Below the pieces are notes generated by a model. The model was not told where the DNA came from. It saw only the letters and a list, made by a program, of their open reading frames with translations, and searched no databases. The position numbers and the translations under genes are program-made. Of a stretch of 64,000 nt of DNA, positions 17,435 to 25,714 are shown piece after piece. Position 1 is the stretch's first letter. Every line of letters starts with the position of its first letter. The stretch covers positions 4,712,001-4,776,000 of the forward strand of contig NZ_CP137854.1 of NCBI RefSeq assembly GCF_033546935.1, written 5' to 3'. The DNA is from Xylophilus sp. GOD-11R (lineage in GTDB: Bacteria; Pseudomonadota; Gammaproteobacteria; Burkholderiales; Burkholderiaceae_C).

Positions 17435-18884
17435 ACCGACATTCGCCCTCGTGGCGCTCGCCGCCGCGGCCGCCATTTCCGGCTGCAGCTTCATCCCGAA
17501 GTACGAACGCCCGGCCGCTCCGGTCGAGCAGGCCTTCCCGCCGGCGCCGGCCATCGACGGCGCGGCGCCGCGACTGCCCGACGGCGCTGTCGCGGCCGAC
17601 CTGCCCTATCAGCGCTTCTTCACCGACGAACGCCTGGCGCGGCTGGTGGGCATCGGCCTGTCGGGCAACCGCGACCTGCGCGCCACCGCGCTCGCCATCG
17701 AGCAGGCCCGGGCGCAGTTCCGCATCACCCGCGCGGCGCAGTTCCCGGCCGTGGGCCTGGCCGCCAACGCCACGCGTGCGCCGAACCCGGTCACCGGCGA
17801 CCTGTACAACACCTACCAGCTCGGGCTGGCCGTCACCTCGTGGGAGCTCGACTTCTTCGGCCGGCTGCAGAGCCTGAAGGAACAGGCGCTGTCGACCTAC
17901 CTCGCCTCTGAAGAAGGCCGGCGTGCCGCGCAGACCAGCCTGATCGCCGGCATCGCCAACGCCTGGCTGGCGCTGCAGGCCGACGAGGAACTGCTCGACA
18001 TCTCGCGCCGCACCGTCGCCACGCGCGAGGATTCCGTGCGCCTGACCCGCATGCGGCTGGAAAACGGCGTGTCGTCCGCGCTTGACGCCCGCCAGGCCGA
18101 GTCTCTCGCCGAAAGCGCGCGCGCCACGCTGGCCCAGGCGCAGCGCCAGCGCGCGCTCGACGAGAACTCGCTGGTGCTGCTGCTCGGCCAGCCGCTGCCG
18201 GCCGACATCCGCAGCAGCCTTGCCGGCAATCGCCTGGCCGACGTGGCGCCGTTCCCGGTACTGCAGGCCGGCCTGCCGTCGGACCTGCTGACCCGCCGCC
18301 CGGACATCCGCCAGAGCGAGCAGCAACTGATCGCGGCCAACGCCAACATCGGCGCGGCGCGGGCGGCGTTCTTCCCGCGCATCTCGCTGACCGCGCAGGC
18401 GGGCTTCGCCAGCAGCGAGCTGTCCGACCTGTTCAAGAATTCGGCCTTCAGCTTCGCGCCCTCGCTGCTGCTGCCGATCTTCGACGCCGGCCGCAACCAG
18501 GCCGGGCTCGACTCGGCGCGCGCCGGTCGCGAGATCGCGGTCGCCCAGTACGAGAAGGCGATCCAGACTGCCTTCCGCGAAGTCGCCGATGCACTGGCCG
18601 GCGAGGCCACGCTCGCCGAGCAGCTGCGCGCGCTGCAGGCCCAGGCGCAGGCGGAGAGCGGCCGGTTCGAGCTGTCCGACCTGCGCTACCGCAACGGCGT
18701 CTCGACCTACCTCGACCTGCTCGACGCCCAGCGCTCGCTCTTCGCCGCGCAGCAGGCCGTGGTGCAGACCCGGCTGGCGCAGCGGCAGAACCAGGTCGCG
18801 CTGTACCGCGCCCTCGGCGGCGGCTGGACGGCGGCCGACGAAGTCGCCGCCAACAACGCCGGCGGCACCGCTTCGCCGCGCTGA
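17427..18884 (+). CDS. RND outer-membrane factor lipoprotein (OprM/NodT type)
   Basis: 485 aa from the ATG at 17427, which overlaps the pump gene by 8 bases; an in-frame ATG at 17415 is an alternative. The lipobox AISGC puts the modified Cys at residue 20 and is followed by FIPKYERPAAPV, the usual start of mature OprM-type proteins. Two duplicated TolC-fold halves follow, with the typical FFPRISLTAQAGFAS and YRNGVSTYLDLLDAQRSLF blocks. It forms the trimeric outer-membrane exit duct. With the two upstream genes it makes a complete tripartite pump. Confidence 0.94.
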   Translation: MRKPTFALVALAAAAAISGCSFIPKYERPAAPVEQAFPPAPAIDGAAPRLPDGAVAADLPYQRFFTDERLARLVGIGLSGNRDLRATALAIEQARAQFRITRAAQFPAVGLAANATRAPNPVTGDLYNTYQLGLAVTSWELDFFGRLQSLKEQALSTYLASEEGRRAAQTSLIAGIANAWLALQADEELLDISRRTVATREDSVRLTRMRLENGVSSALDARQAESLAESARATLAQAQRQRALDENSLVLLLGQPLPADIRSSLAGNRLADVAPFPVLQAGLPSDLLTRRPDIRQSEQQLIAANANIGAARAAFFPRISLTAQAGFASSELSDLFKNSAFSFAPSLLLPIFDAGRNQAGLDSARAGREIAVAQYEKAIQTAFREVADALAGEATLAEQLRALQAQAQAESGRFELSDLRYRNGVSTYLDLLDAQRSLFAAQQAVVQTRLAQRQNQVALYRALGGGWTAADEVAANNAGGTASPR

Positions 18885-18897
18885 GCCTCATGGAAAC

Positions 18898-18942
18898 CCC
18901 CCTGTCCCGCGGGCCGCGCGGCAGGGGGTGGCTCCCTATAAT
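18898..18942 (+). promoter_or_regulatory. Hairpin then -10 hexamer before the cytochrome gene
   Basis: A 7-bp stem ccccctg/caggggg (18898-18904 with 18922-18928) follows the efflux operon. It lacks a T tract, so termination is uncertain. A perfect TATAAT (18937-18942) follows 72 bases before the cytochrome c start. No convincing -35 box is present 16-18 bases upstream. Confidence 0.4.
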
Positions 18943-19008
18943 CGTTCGCTGATTCCCGGCTACTCCACGCCTGGATCGCCCCGATGAAAAGCTGAGGACG
19001 CCAAGCCC

Positions 19009-19920
19009 ATGAGCGAGACAAATCCGGCAGACGAGGGCCACTCGGGCCCGATCAAGAATCCCAAGCAGTTGCTGGTAGCGGTCTTCTTCTCGTTCGTGGT
19101 GCCGATCTTCGCGATCATCGGGCTCGTCCTCTACGTCACCTCCGCCAACAAGCCCGCGCCCGGCGTCAGCGAGGCCGACTCCCAGAAAGCGCTCGAGGCA
19201 CGCATCCAGCGCATCGGCACCGTCGAGATCCGCGATGCCAACCGGCCATTGCAGTCGGGCGAAGATGTCTTCAAGGCCCAATGCGCCACCTGCCACGCCA
19301 CCGGCATGGTCGGCGCGCCGAAGTTCGCCGACGCCGCCGCCTGGGGTCCGCGCCTGGGTCAGGGCTACGATGGCCTGCTGCATTCGGCGCTCGCCGGCAA
19401 GGGCGCCATGCCGGCGCAGGGCGGCGGCGACTTCGACGACGTCGAGATCGGCCGGGCGGTGGTCTACATGGCCAACGCCGGTGGCGCGAGCTTCCCGGTG
19501 CCCGACCGGCCGGCCGCCACGGCCGCCGCCGGTGCGGCAGCAGCGACCACGGCACCCGCGCCCACCGCCGCGCCGGTGCAGGCGGCCGCTGCATCGCCGG
19601 GGCCCGCCACGGGCACGCCGGCCGGTGCCGCTCCTGCCGCTGCACCGGCCACAGCTGTGGCGGCGTCCGCCGCCACGGCCAATGCGGCAGGCGAGGCGCT
19701 CTACAAGCAGACCTGCCAGGTTTGCCACGCGGCCGGTATCGCCAACGCGCCGAAGTTCGGCGACAAGGCGGCGTGGGCACCGCGCATCGCCACCGGCATG
19801 GACACCCTGGTCAATGCCGCCCTCCATGGCATGGGGGCGATGCCTGCGAAGGGCGGCTCCAGTGCTTCGGACGCTGACGTGCGTGCGGCCGTCGAGTACA
19901 TGGTCAATGCCGCCCGATAG
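19009..19920 (+). CDS. Membrane-anchored diheme cytochrome c5-family protein
   Basis: 303 aa. A single N-terminal membrane anchor spans about residues 21-44 (LLVAVFFSFVVPIFAIIGLV). Two class I cytochrome c domains follow: the first with CATCH at residues 92-96 and the second with CQVCH at about 236-240. Both have the c5-type 'MVGAPKFADAAAWGPRL' pattern and a late GAMPA..G methionine-ligand region. An Ala/Pro/Thr-rich linker of about 65 residues joins the domains, which look like an internal duplication. It probably ferries electrons near terminal oxidases at the periplasmic face. It appears monocistronic. Confidence 0.9.
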   Translation: MSETNPADEGHSGPIKNPKQLLVAVFFSFVVPIFAIIGLVLYVTSANKPAPGVSEADSQKALEARIQRIGTVEIRDANRPLQSGEDVFKAQCATCHATGMVGAPKFADAAAWGPRLGQGYDGLLHSALAGKGAMPAQGGGDFDDVEIGRAVVYMANAGGASFPVPDRPAATAAAGAAAATTAPAPTAAPVQAAAASPGPATGTPAGAAPAAAPATAVAASAATANAAGEALYKQTCQVCHAAGIANAPKFGDKAAWAPRIATGMDTLVNAALHGMGAMPAKGGSSASDADVRAAVEYMVNAAR

Positions 19921-20102
19921 ATGCGGGTGTGAACCGCAATCGATCGCCGAAAAAAATCGCAGCCCCTGCCGGCTGACTGGCTACTGACGACCTGCGGCTT
20001 TTATGCCACGCCGAGGTCGGCATACGTTATGCTTTGCGGCGTTGCATCTCTCTGCAAACGGGCGTCCTGCTGCGTTCCCGATCCACCTTCGGCGCTGTTT
20101 AA

Positions 20103-21191
20103 ATGAAGTACATCTATATGGCCGGGCCGCTCGGACCCAACGGCGGCGGCATGTTGCGGGTGGTCGACTATCTGATCCAGGCGCAGGACGGTTTCGAATG
20201 CTATCGCGATGCCCACATGGTCAAGCTGGACACGCGTGGCGGTGGCAGTCCGGCGAGCTCTTTCATTTACCTCGGCCGGGCGATGGCCACGATCCTGCGC
20301 AGTCGCATCGACGGAAGCTTGGCCGGTCTGCACGTCAACATGGCCGAACGCCTGAGCGTGCTGCGCAAGGGAATCCTCGTGATGTTCGCGCGCTCGCTCG
20401 GCATTCCTGCGGTTCTCCATCTTCATGCCGCGCAGATGGAAAGCTACTACCGCACCGCGTCTGCCCCCACGAGGCTGTTCACCCGTTCGATCTTCCGGAT
20501 GACGACCCACAACATCGTGCTGGGCGACAACTCACGGCGCTTTCTGATCGATGTGATCGGCATCAGTCCGGACAAGGTCAGCATCGTCATCAACGGCGTT
20601 CCCGGCCCGGCCAACCTGCCCGAGTCCCGACCGGATCGGCCCCGAAAGCGTGTGCTGTTTCTCGGCAATCTTTCCGATCGCAAGGGGCCTGCCGACCTTC
20701 TGCAGGCGGTCGCCGATCCCCGCTTCGATCCGGAAACGATGGAGGTGTTCATCGTCGGTGGCGGCGACGTCGAGAAATATCGCCGTCTCTCGGACCGGCT
20801 GGGCCTTCAGAGGCTGGTGAGCTTTCTGGGCTGGGTCGATCAGGCCAAGGCAGCCGAGGTGCTGCGATCGGCCGACGTGATGATTCTGCCTTCCTACGAC
20901 GAGGGTCTCCCGCTCGTGGTGCTGGAAGCGCTTGCCAATGGCATCCCCACCATCTGCACACCGGTCGGCGAGATCCCGACGGTGCTGCAGAACCGGGTCG
21001 ACACCCTTTTCGTCAAGCCAGGCGACATCCAGGCGATCGCCGACAACCTGATCGATGCGCTGACCGACGGCGAACTCAGGCGCTCCCTGGTGAAGAATGG
21101 CCGCAAGGCTTACGAGAACCGTTTCTCGCTGGCCAAGTTCTCCTCATCCGTGGCCGCGATCCACGCCAAGCACTTCAAGCTTTCCCACTGA
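20103..21191 (+). CDS. GT4-family glycosyltransferase
   Basis: 362 aa, starting MKYIYMAGPLGPNGGGM. The N-terminal domain has the glycine-rich GPLGPNGGGMLRVVDYL pattern. The C-terminal GT-B domain has RKRVLFLGNLSDRKGPADLLQA (acceptor hinge) and the nucleotide-sugar binding block SADVMILPSYDEGLPLVVLE with ALANGIPTICTPVGEIPTVL, an E-x7-E motif. It transfers a sugar to a polysaccharide or lipid-linked acceptor; the specific sugar cannot be told. No other polysaccharide genes adjoin it. Its 3' end overlaps the convergent gene downstream by 17 bases. Confidence 0.87.
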   Translation: MKYIYMAGPLGPNGGGMLRVVDYLIQAQDGFECYRDAHMVKLDTRGGGSPASSFIYLGRAMATILRSRIDGSLAGLHVNMAERLSVLRKGILVMFARSLGIPAVLHLHAAQMESYYRTASAPTRLFTRSIFRMTTHNIVLGDNSRRFLIDVIGISPDKVSIVINGVPGPANLPESRPDRPRKRVLFLGNLSDRKGPADLLQAVADPRFDPETMEVFIVGGGDVEKYRRLSDRLGLQRLVSFLGWVDQAKAAEVLRSADVMILPSYDEGLPLVVLEALANGIPTICTPVGEIPTVLQNRVDTLFVKPGDIQAIADNLIDALTDGELRRSLVKNGRKAYENRFSLAKFSSSVAAIHAKHFKLSH

Positions 21192-21711
21192 CCGGGTGCC
21201 GCTGGAAGCCGCAGCGCCGCTCCAGTTCCGCATCGGTCACGGGCCGGGGCTGCCAGGCGCCGGATTCCACCGCCTCGGCCGCGTGCAGCATGTCCAGCGT
21301 GTGGACCAGCCCGCAGCCCAGCGCGGTCACGAGGTAGAGCCGACCGCGCTCGTCCACCAGGCACTCCGACACCTCGCCCGCCGGAAGACCGGTGTGCGAG
21401 TTCACACTGCCATCCGAATCGACGCGCCAGACGAAGGGCGCGGCTTCCAGTTCCACATACACCCGCTGCGGACCGTTCTGGAAGAACCAGCGTCCTTCCT
21501 CGTCACCCTGGTAGTTGCGCGCGATGAAGCCCAGCAACTGTTCGTGCCGCAGCACCGCCCCGCGCGCCGCCGCAGTCTCGGGAAACACGCCCGCGGCCTG
21601 CGCCGCGTCGTCGCGCAGATACCAGTCGCCCCGCGCGTCCAGGCCCAGCCAGCCGAAGCAGTCGGGCACGTTGGGCCACTTGGCCATGGCTTGTTTCACG
21701 ATGTCGTCCAT
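21175..21711 (-). CDS. Conserved hypothetical protein (possibly DUF2946-annotated in relatives)
   Basis: 178 aa, starting MDDIVKQAMAKWPNVPDCFG at the ATG complementary to 21709-21711. It is a soluble protein with WLGLDARGDWYLRD, the segment GRWFFQNGPQRVYVELE and a Cys-containing LVTALGCGLVHTLD. From memory this is a family conserved in Comamonadaceae and named only by a DUF number; I am not certain of the number. It is next to the YheT-type hydrolase gene (34 bases apart, same strand), so the two probably form an operon. Function unknown. Confidence 0.7.
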   Translation of the reverse strand: MDDIVKQAMAKWPNVPDCFGWLGLDARGDWYLRDDAAQAAGVFPETAAARGAVLRHEQLLGFIARNYQGDEEGRWFFQNGPQRVYVELEAAPFVWRVDSDGSVNSHTGLPAGEVSECLVDERGRLYLVTALGCGLVHTLDMLHAAEAVESGAWQPRPVTDAELERRCGFQRHPVSGKA

Positions 21712-21745
21712 GCGTGGATTCTGTCGGAGCATCGCGACGCGCGGG

Positions 21746-22768
21746 TTACGACGGGTGGCGCGACGTGTGGCCGAGGGGCAGGTGCGCGCCCAGCCAGTGG
21801 CAGACCGCCTCCGGCATTGCATTGACATCGCCCGGCGGCAGCGCCCCGCGCGGAAAACCGACATGCCCGCCATGCCGCGGCCGCCACAGCACGACATGGT
21901 CGCCCGAGACCCGGGTCGGCAGGCTCTGCACCGGCACGAAGGGGTCGTTGGCCGCGTTCAGCACCAGCGCCGGCAGCCGGATGTCGCCCAGGCGCGGCGC
22001 GGCCGAACAGCGGCGCCAGTAGTCCTCGGCGTCGCGAAAACCGTGCAGGGGTGCGGTGAAGACGTCGTCGAAGTCGTACAGGTCGCGGGCGGCCTTCAGC
22101 ACCTCGGCATCGAAGAGCCCCGGATGCTGCACCAGCTTGGCCAGCGCCTTGGGCTTCATGCTGGCCAGGAACATGCGGGTGTAGACATGGCGGTTGAAGC
22201 CCCGGCCGATGGCCCGGGCGCTGGCGCCCAGGTCGATCGGCGAGCACACCGCCGCCACCGCCGACACCAGCCGGGCGGCGTCGGCGCCTGCTTCCTCGGC
22301 CCAGCGAAGCAGCGCATTGCCGCCCAGTGAAACCCCCACGGAGAGGATCGGACCTGCGCCGTGCGCCTCGCGCAGCCGCTGCAGCATCCAGCCGATTTCC
22401 TCATAGTCGCCCGAGTGATAGGCCCGCGGCGCCAGGTTCAGGGTGCCGGCGCAGCCCCGGAAATGCGGCACCGCGAAAGCCCAGCCGCGCGCACGGGCGG
22501 CGGCAGCGAAGCTCTGCGCGTACGCGCTGGCCGACGAGCCCTCCAGGCCGTGGAACAGCGCCAGCAGTGGGCGCTCGTCGCCAGCCCCGGCTGAGTCCGC
22601 CGCCCAATCCACGTCGATCACATCGCCGTCGGCGGTGTCCCAGCGCGTTCGCCGGTAGACGGGCGCCGAACCGTCGCCGCGCCGTGCGTACAGCGCCGAC
22701 CACACCGTCTGGAGATTGCCGCCCGGCAGCCACCAGGGCGCACGGTACCGATTGAAATCCGCCGGCAC
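21746..22768 (-). CDS. YheT-family alpha/beta hydrolase
   Basis: 340 aa. PWWLPGGNLQTVWSAL at the N terminus is the hallmark of the YheT/EMB8 family. The oxyanion region LFHGLEGSSASAYAQ is followed by the nucleophile elbow GVSLGG (Ser 147). Asp in NAANDPFVP and His in RHGGHVGF complete a catalytic triad. Members act as esterases on poorly known lipid-like substrates. The gene ends 34 bases before the downstream hypothetical gene and begins 6 bases after the SnoaL-like gene stop, so the three are likely co-transcribed. Confidence 0.9.
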   Translation of the reverse strand: MPADFNRYRAPWWLPGGNLQTVWSALYARRGDGSAPVYRRTRWDTADGDVIDVDWAADSAGAGDERPLLALFHGLEGSSASAYAQSFAAAARARGWAFAVPHFRGCAGTLNLAPRAYHSGDYEEIGWMLQRLREAHGAGPILSVGVSLGGNALLRWAEEAGADAARLVSAVAAVCSPIDLGASARAIGRGFNRHVYTRMFLASMKPKALAKLVQHPGLFDAEVLKAARDLYDFDDVFTAPLHGFRDAEDYWRRCSAAPRLGDIRLPALVLNAANDPFVPVQSLPTRVSGDHVVLWRPRHGGHVGFPRGALPPGDVNAMPEAVCHWLGAHLPLGHTSRHPS

Positions 22769-22774
22769 GTTCGT

Positions 22775-23227
22775 TCAGTGCAGGGTCTGGGCGCCCTCGG
22801 TGCGGGCGGTGGCTTCGCCGATCGCGCCGGGGCTGGCGTGGTGGGCCACCATGCGCCAGCCTTGCGCGGTCTTCTGGAACACGTTGGTGGCCACCACCAC
22901 GGCTTCGGCTTCGCCGTCGGGCATGGCGAGCGTCATTTTCTCGACCACGCTGTGCACGCTGGTGGCCAGCGTCTCGACGCGCCGCACATCCTCGTAGCGG
23001 ATCTGCGGCGCGCCGCGCGCGAACAGGGCCTCGAAGCTGGCGCGGATCTGCGCCACGCCGACCAGCCGCAGGCCGCCCGGGTGCACGCAGAAGATGTCGT
23101 CTTCGTCGGCCCAGCAGGCCATGAGCGCGGCCAGGTCGCCGGCGCGCAGCGCCTCGTAGAACTGGGCCTCGATATCGTCGGGCCGGCCGCCGACGGCCGC
23201 GGTGGATTTCATGCGGGTGCTGCGCAT
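22775..23227 (-). CDS. SnoaL-like / NTF2-fold protein
   Basis: 150 aa; a second ATG at residue 6 (complement of 23210-23212) is an alternative start. It has the small NTF2-like pattern: FYEALRAGDLAALMACWADEDDIFCVHPGG, then IRASFEALF and NVFQKTAQGWRMVAHHAS. This matches the SnoaL_3/DUF4440 group, proteins with a cone-shaped pocket that are usually not assigned a reaction. It is the first gene of the likely SnoaL-YheT-hypothetical operon. Confidence 0.85.
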   Translation of the reverse strand: MRSTRMKSTAAVGGRPDDIEAQFYEALRAGDLAALMACWADEDDIFCVHPGGLRLVGVAQIRASFEALFARGAPQIRYEDVRRVETLATSVHSVVEKMTLAMPDGEAEAVVVATNVFQKTAQGWRMVAHHASPGAIGEATARTEGAQTLH

Positions 23228-23428
23228 CTTCAGGCGGCTCGGCTGGGCTGCGGGGAGACGGCGGCGGTAGCTCGGTGCATGGATGGCTTTCCTGGCGTCG
23301 CGCGCAAGGCGACAAAGCGCAAAGCATAGCCTCGCGGCGGATACCGGTTGATGCAGACGGTCCGTTGCGCCGCCCGAAGCCTGTGTCAGACTCGCCGCCT
23401 GTCACCCCCGACGGCATACCCCCACCCT

Positions 23429-24037
23429 ATGCGACACCTTACGCTTTCCCTGTTGCTGGCCGCACTTCTCACGGGTTGCGGCTACAACGAATTCCAGAGC
23501 CTTGACGAGCAATCGACCGCCGCCTGGGCCGAGGTGCAGAATCAATACCAGCGTCGCGCCGACCTGGTACCCAACCTGGTCGCCACGGTCAAGGGCGAGG
23601 CGAAGTTCGAGCAAGACACGCTCACCCAGGTCATCGAGGCACGCGCCCGCGCCACCTCGATCCAGCTCACGCCCGAGGCGCTGAAGGATCCGCAGGCCTT
23701 CGAGCGCTATCAGCAGGCGCAGGCGCAGCTCGGCGGCGCGCTGTCGAAGCTGTTGGCGGTGTCGGAAGCCTATCCCGATCTCAAGTCCAACCAGAGCTTT
23801 CGCGACCTGCGCGTGCAGCTCGAAGGCACCGAAAACCGAATCACCGTGGCCCGCAACCGTTACATCCAGTCGGTGCAGGAATACAACGTGAAGGCCCGCA
23901 GCTTTCCGACCAACATCACCGCCCGCATCTTCGGCTACACCCCCAAGCCGGCCTTCACCGCCACCGGCGGCGCCCAGGACGGCCGTGCGCCGACGGTCGA
24001 TTTCGGCACTTCCTCCTCCCCACCGCCCGCACGCTGA
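23429..24037 (+). CDS. LemA-family lipoprotein
   Basis: 202 aa from the ATG at 23429. The lipobox LLTGC makes Cys 17 the lipidated residue. The LemA helical domain follows: GYNEFQSLDEQSTAAWAEV, YQRRADLVPNLVATVKG, and the C-terminal FPTNITARIFGYTPKPAF. This is the usual partner of TPM-domain proteins, two of which follow directly. The trio is conserved across Burkholderiales, but its biochemical role is unresolved. The stop is 16 bases before the next start. Confidence 0.94.
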   Translation: MRHLTLSLLLAALLTGCGYNEFQSLDEQSTAAWAEVQNQYQRRADLVPNLVATVKGEAKFEQDTLTQVIEARARATSIQLTPEALKDPQAFERYQQAQAQLGGALSKLLAVSEAYPDLKSNQSFRDLRVQLEGTENRITVARNRYIQSVQEYNVKARSFPTNITARIFGYTPKPAFTATGGAQDGRAPTVDFGTSSSPPPAR

Positions 24038-24053
24038 CAGGAGCCTTCGCGCT

Positions 24054-25049
24054 TTGATTTTTCCTTCGTTTTTCCATCGGTGGCGCAGCCCGGCATTCGC
24101 CTGGCTGGCCGCCGCTTTCCTGCTGACGGTGCTCATGGCGCCGTCGGCCGCGCGGGCGCAGAAGCTGCAGCCGATTCCCGCGCCGTCGATGCACGTCACC
24201 GACAACACCAACACCTTCGATGCCCGCCAGAAGGGCGTGCTGGAGGCGCGGCTGGTGAATTTCGAACAGGCGACCGGCTCGCAGGTCGCCATCCTGATGG
24301 TGCAGACCACTGCGCCGGAAGACATCGCCGCCTACGCCAACCGGGTGGGCAACACCTGGAAAATCGGCCGCCGCGCCATCGGCGACGGACTGGTCATCAT
24401 CGTGGCCAAGCGCGACCGCAAGGTGCGAATCGAGGTCGCCAAGGCGCTCGAAGGCGCCGTGCCCGACCTGGCGGCCAAGGAAGTCATCGACGAGGCCATC
24501 ACACCGGCCTTCCGCATCGGCGACTATGTCGGCGGCCTCACCAACGCGCTCGACCGCCTGGAGCAGCGCATCCGCGCCGAGGCGCTGCCTTCGCCCAACC
24601 CGCCGGCGCCCGACGCCGCGCAGGGCTCCATCGACGGCGACGAGCCGCTGGCCGATCGCGGCAAGACCGGCTTCCAGTGGTATGACCTCGCCGTGTTCCT
24701 CTTCGTTGCCGTACCGGTGCTCGGCGGCGTGGCCCGGCGCGTGCTGGGACGACGGCTTGGCGCGGTGCTGGCCGCGGTGGTCGTCGGCGGACTGGCTTTT
24801 CTCTTTACCTGGAGCGTGGTGGCCGCCGGTGTCGCCGGCGTGCTGGCCTGGGTGCTGGCGATGCTGTCGTGGAGCGGTCTGGCGCCACGCCTGGGCTCAC
24901 GCGGCGCGGCCGGCGGCGTGATCGCCGGCACCGGCTTCGGCGAACTGACGCGCAGCCCCTTCGGCGGAAGTTCACGTTCGTCGGGCGGCGGCTTCCGCTC
25001 GGGCGGCGGCGGCGATTTCGGAGGCGGTGGCGCCTCGGGCGACTGGTGA
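24054..25049 (+). CDS. TPM-domain membrane protein (YgcG-like), TTG start
   Basis: 331 aa. I place the start at a TTG (24054-24056) because AGGAG sits at 24040-24044, nine bases upstream, and because this start gives a signal peptide ending near ARA. No ATG gives a comparable leader. The TPM domain follows (HVTDNTNTFDARQKGVLEARL, IALVVIVAKRDRKVRIEV-type core). Two to three membrane segments (about residues 220-285) and a Gly/Ser-rich tail ending FGGGGASGDW come next, as is typical. The domain faces the periplasm. It works with LemA by genomic association. Confidence 0.9.
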   Translation: MIFPSFFHRWRSPAFAWLAAAFLLTVLMAPSAARAQKLQPIPAPSMHVTDNTNTFDARQKGVLEARLVNFEQATGSQVAILMVQTTAPEDIAAYANRVGNTWKIGRRAIGDGLVIIVAKRDRKVRIEVAKALEGAVPDLAAKEVIDEAITPAFRIGDYVGGLTNALDRLEQRIRAEALPSPNPPAPDAAQGSIDGDEPLADRGKTGFQWYDLAVFLFVAVPVLGGVARRVLGRRLGAVLAAVVVGGLAFLFTWSVVAAGVAGVLAWVLAMLSWSGLAPRLGSRGAAGGVIAGTGFGELTRSPFGGSSRSSGGGFRSGGGGDFGGGGASGDW

Positions 25050-25056
25050 GAGCGAC

Positions 25057-25596
25057 ATGACCAAGATCTTTTCCCGGCTCGCCCGCATCGTGCGCCACCG
25101 CTGGCGTGACGAACGCGATATCCGCAAGTCCATCCCGCCCGAACTCGTCGCCCAGCTGCAGCGACAGGTGGCGGCCAGCGAGCGCCACCACACCGGCCAG
25201 ATCCGCGTCTGCATCGAGGCCGGCCTGCCCACCAGCTACCTCTGGCGCGACGCCACGCCGCGTGAACGCGCCCTCACCCTGTTCGGCAAACTGCGTGTGT
25301 GGGACACCGAAGAGAACAACGGCGTCCTCGTCTACCTGCTGCTGTCCGAACACGCCATCGAGATCGTCGCCGACCGCGGCCTCAACCGCCACGTCGGCCC
25401 CGGCCAGTGGCAGCACCTGGTGGCGCACATGGGCGACGCCTTCGGCGCCGGCCGTTACCAGGACGGCCTGACCCAGGCGCTCGACGACGTCACCACCCTG
25501 CTGGCAACCCATTTCCCGACCCGGGACGACGGCACCCAGCATCCAAACGAGCTGCCGGATGCCCCGGTGCTCCTGGGCGACCTGCCGCCCGGCTAG
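25057..25596 (+). CDS. Second TPM-domain protein (cytoplasmic type)
   Basis: 179 aa, starting MTKIFSRLARIVRHRWRDER eight bases after the previous stop. There is no signal peptide or membrane segment. The TPM/DUF core includes HHTGQIRVCIEAGLP, ALTLFGKLRVWDTEENNGVL and IVADRGLNRHVGPGQW. This small TPM protein regularly follows LemA and the Gly-rich TPM protein in Burkholderiales, so the three form one operon. Confidence 0.9.
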   Translation: MTKIFSRLARIVRHRWRDERDIRKSIPPELVAQLQRQVAASERHHTGQIRVCIEAGLPTSYLWRDATPRERALTLFGKLRVWDTEENNGVLVYLLLSEHAIEIVADRGLNRHVGPGQWQHLVAHMGDAFGAGRYQDGLTQALDDVTTLLATHFPTRDDGTQHPNELPDAPVLLGDLPPG

Positions 25597-25620
25597 GCGA
25601 TCCGGTCTTCGGCGTCGCGC

Positions 25621-25645
25621 TTCGCCCCGGCGGCGTCGGCGTCGC
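25621..25645 (+). promoter_or_regulatory. Degenerate PIP/hrpII-like box
   Basis: TTCG (25621-25624), 16 bases, then GTCG (25641-25644): one mismatch to TTCG-N16-TTCG. It ends 70 bases before the effector-like gene starting at 25715. Alone it is weak. It is listed because all six related loci have such an element at 61-70 bases. Confidence 0.25.
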
Positions 25646-25714
25646 TCGACGGCATGACGAAGCGGCAAAAGCGCGGAGCATGCGCAGCCTCACATCCTTC
25701 ATGCGAGCTCCGAC

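Noticed and set aside
13934..17554. Very long open frame antisense to the RND efflux pump
   Set aside because: It is an artefact of high GC at third codon positions. The protein is His/Asp/Arg/Val-rich with no domains, and the plus strand holds an unmistakable pump with all key residues.
25608..25624. Another TTCG pair before the first family A gene
   Set aside because: The two TTCG copies are only 9 bases apart, far from the 16 needed for a PIP box.
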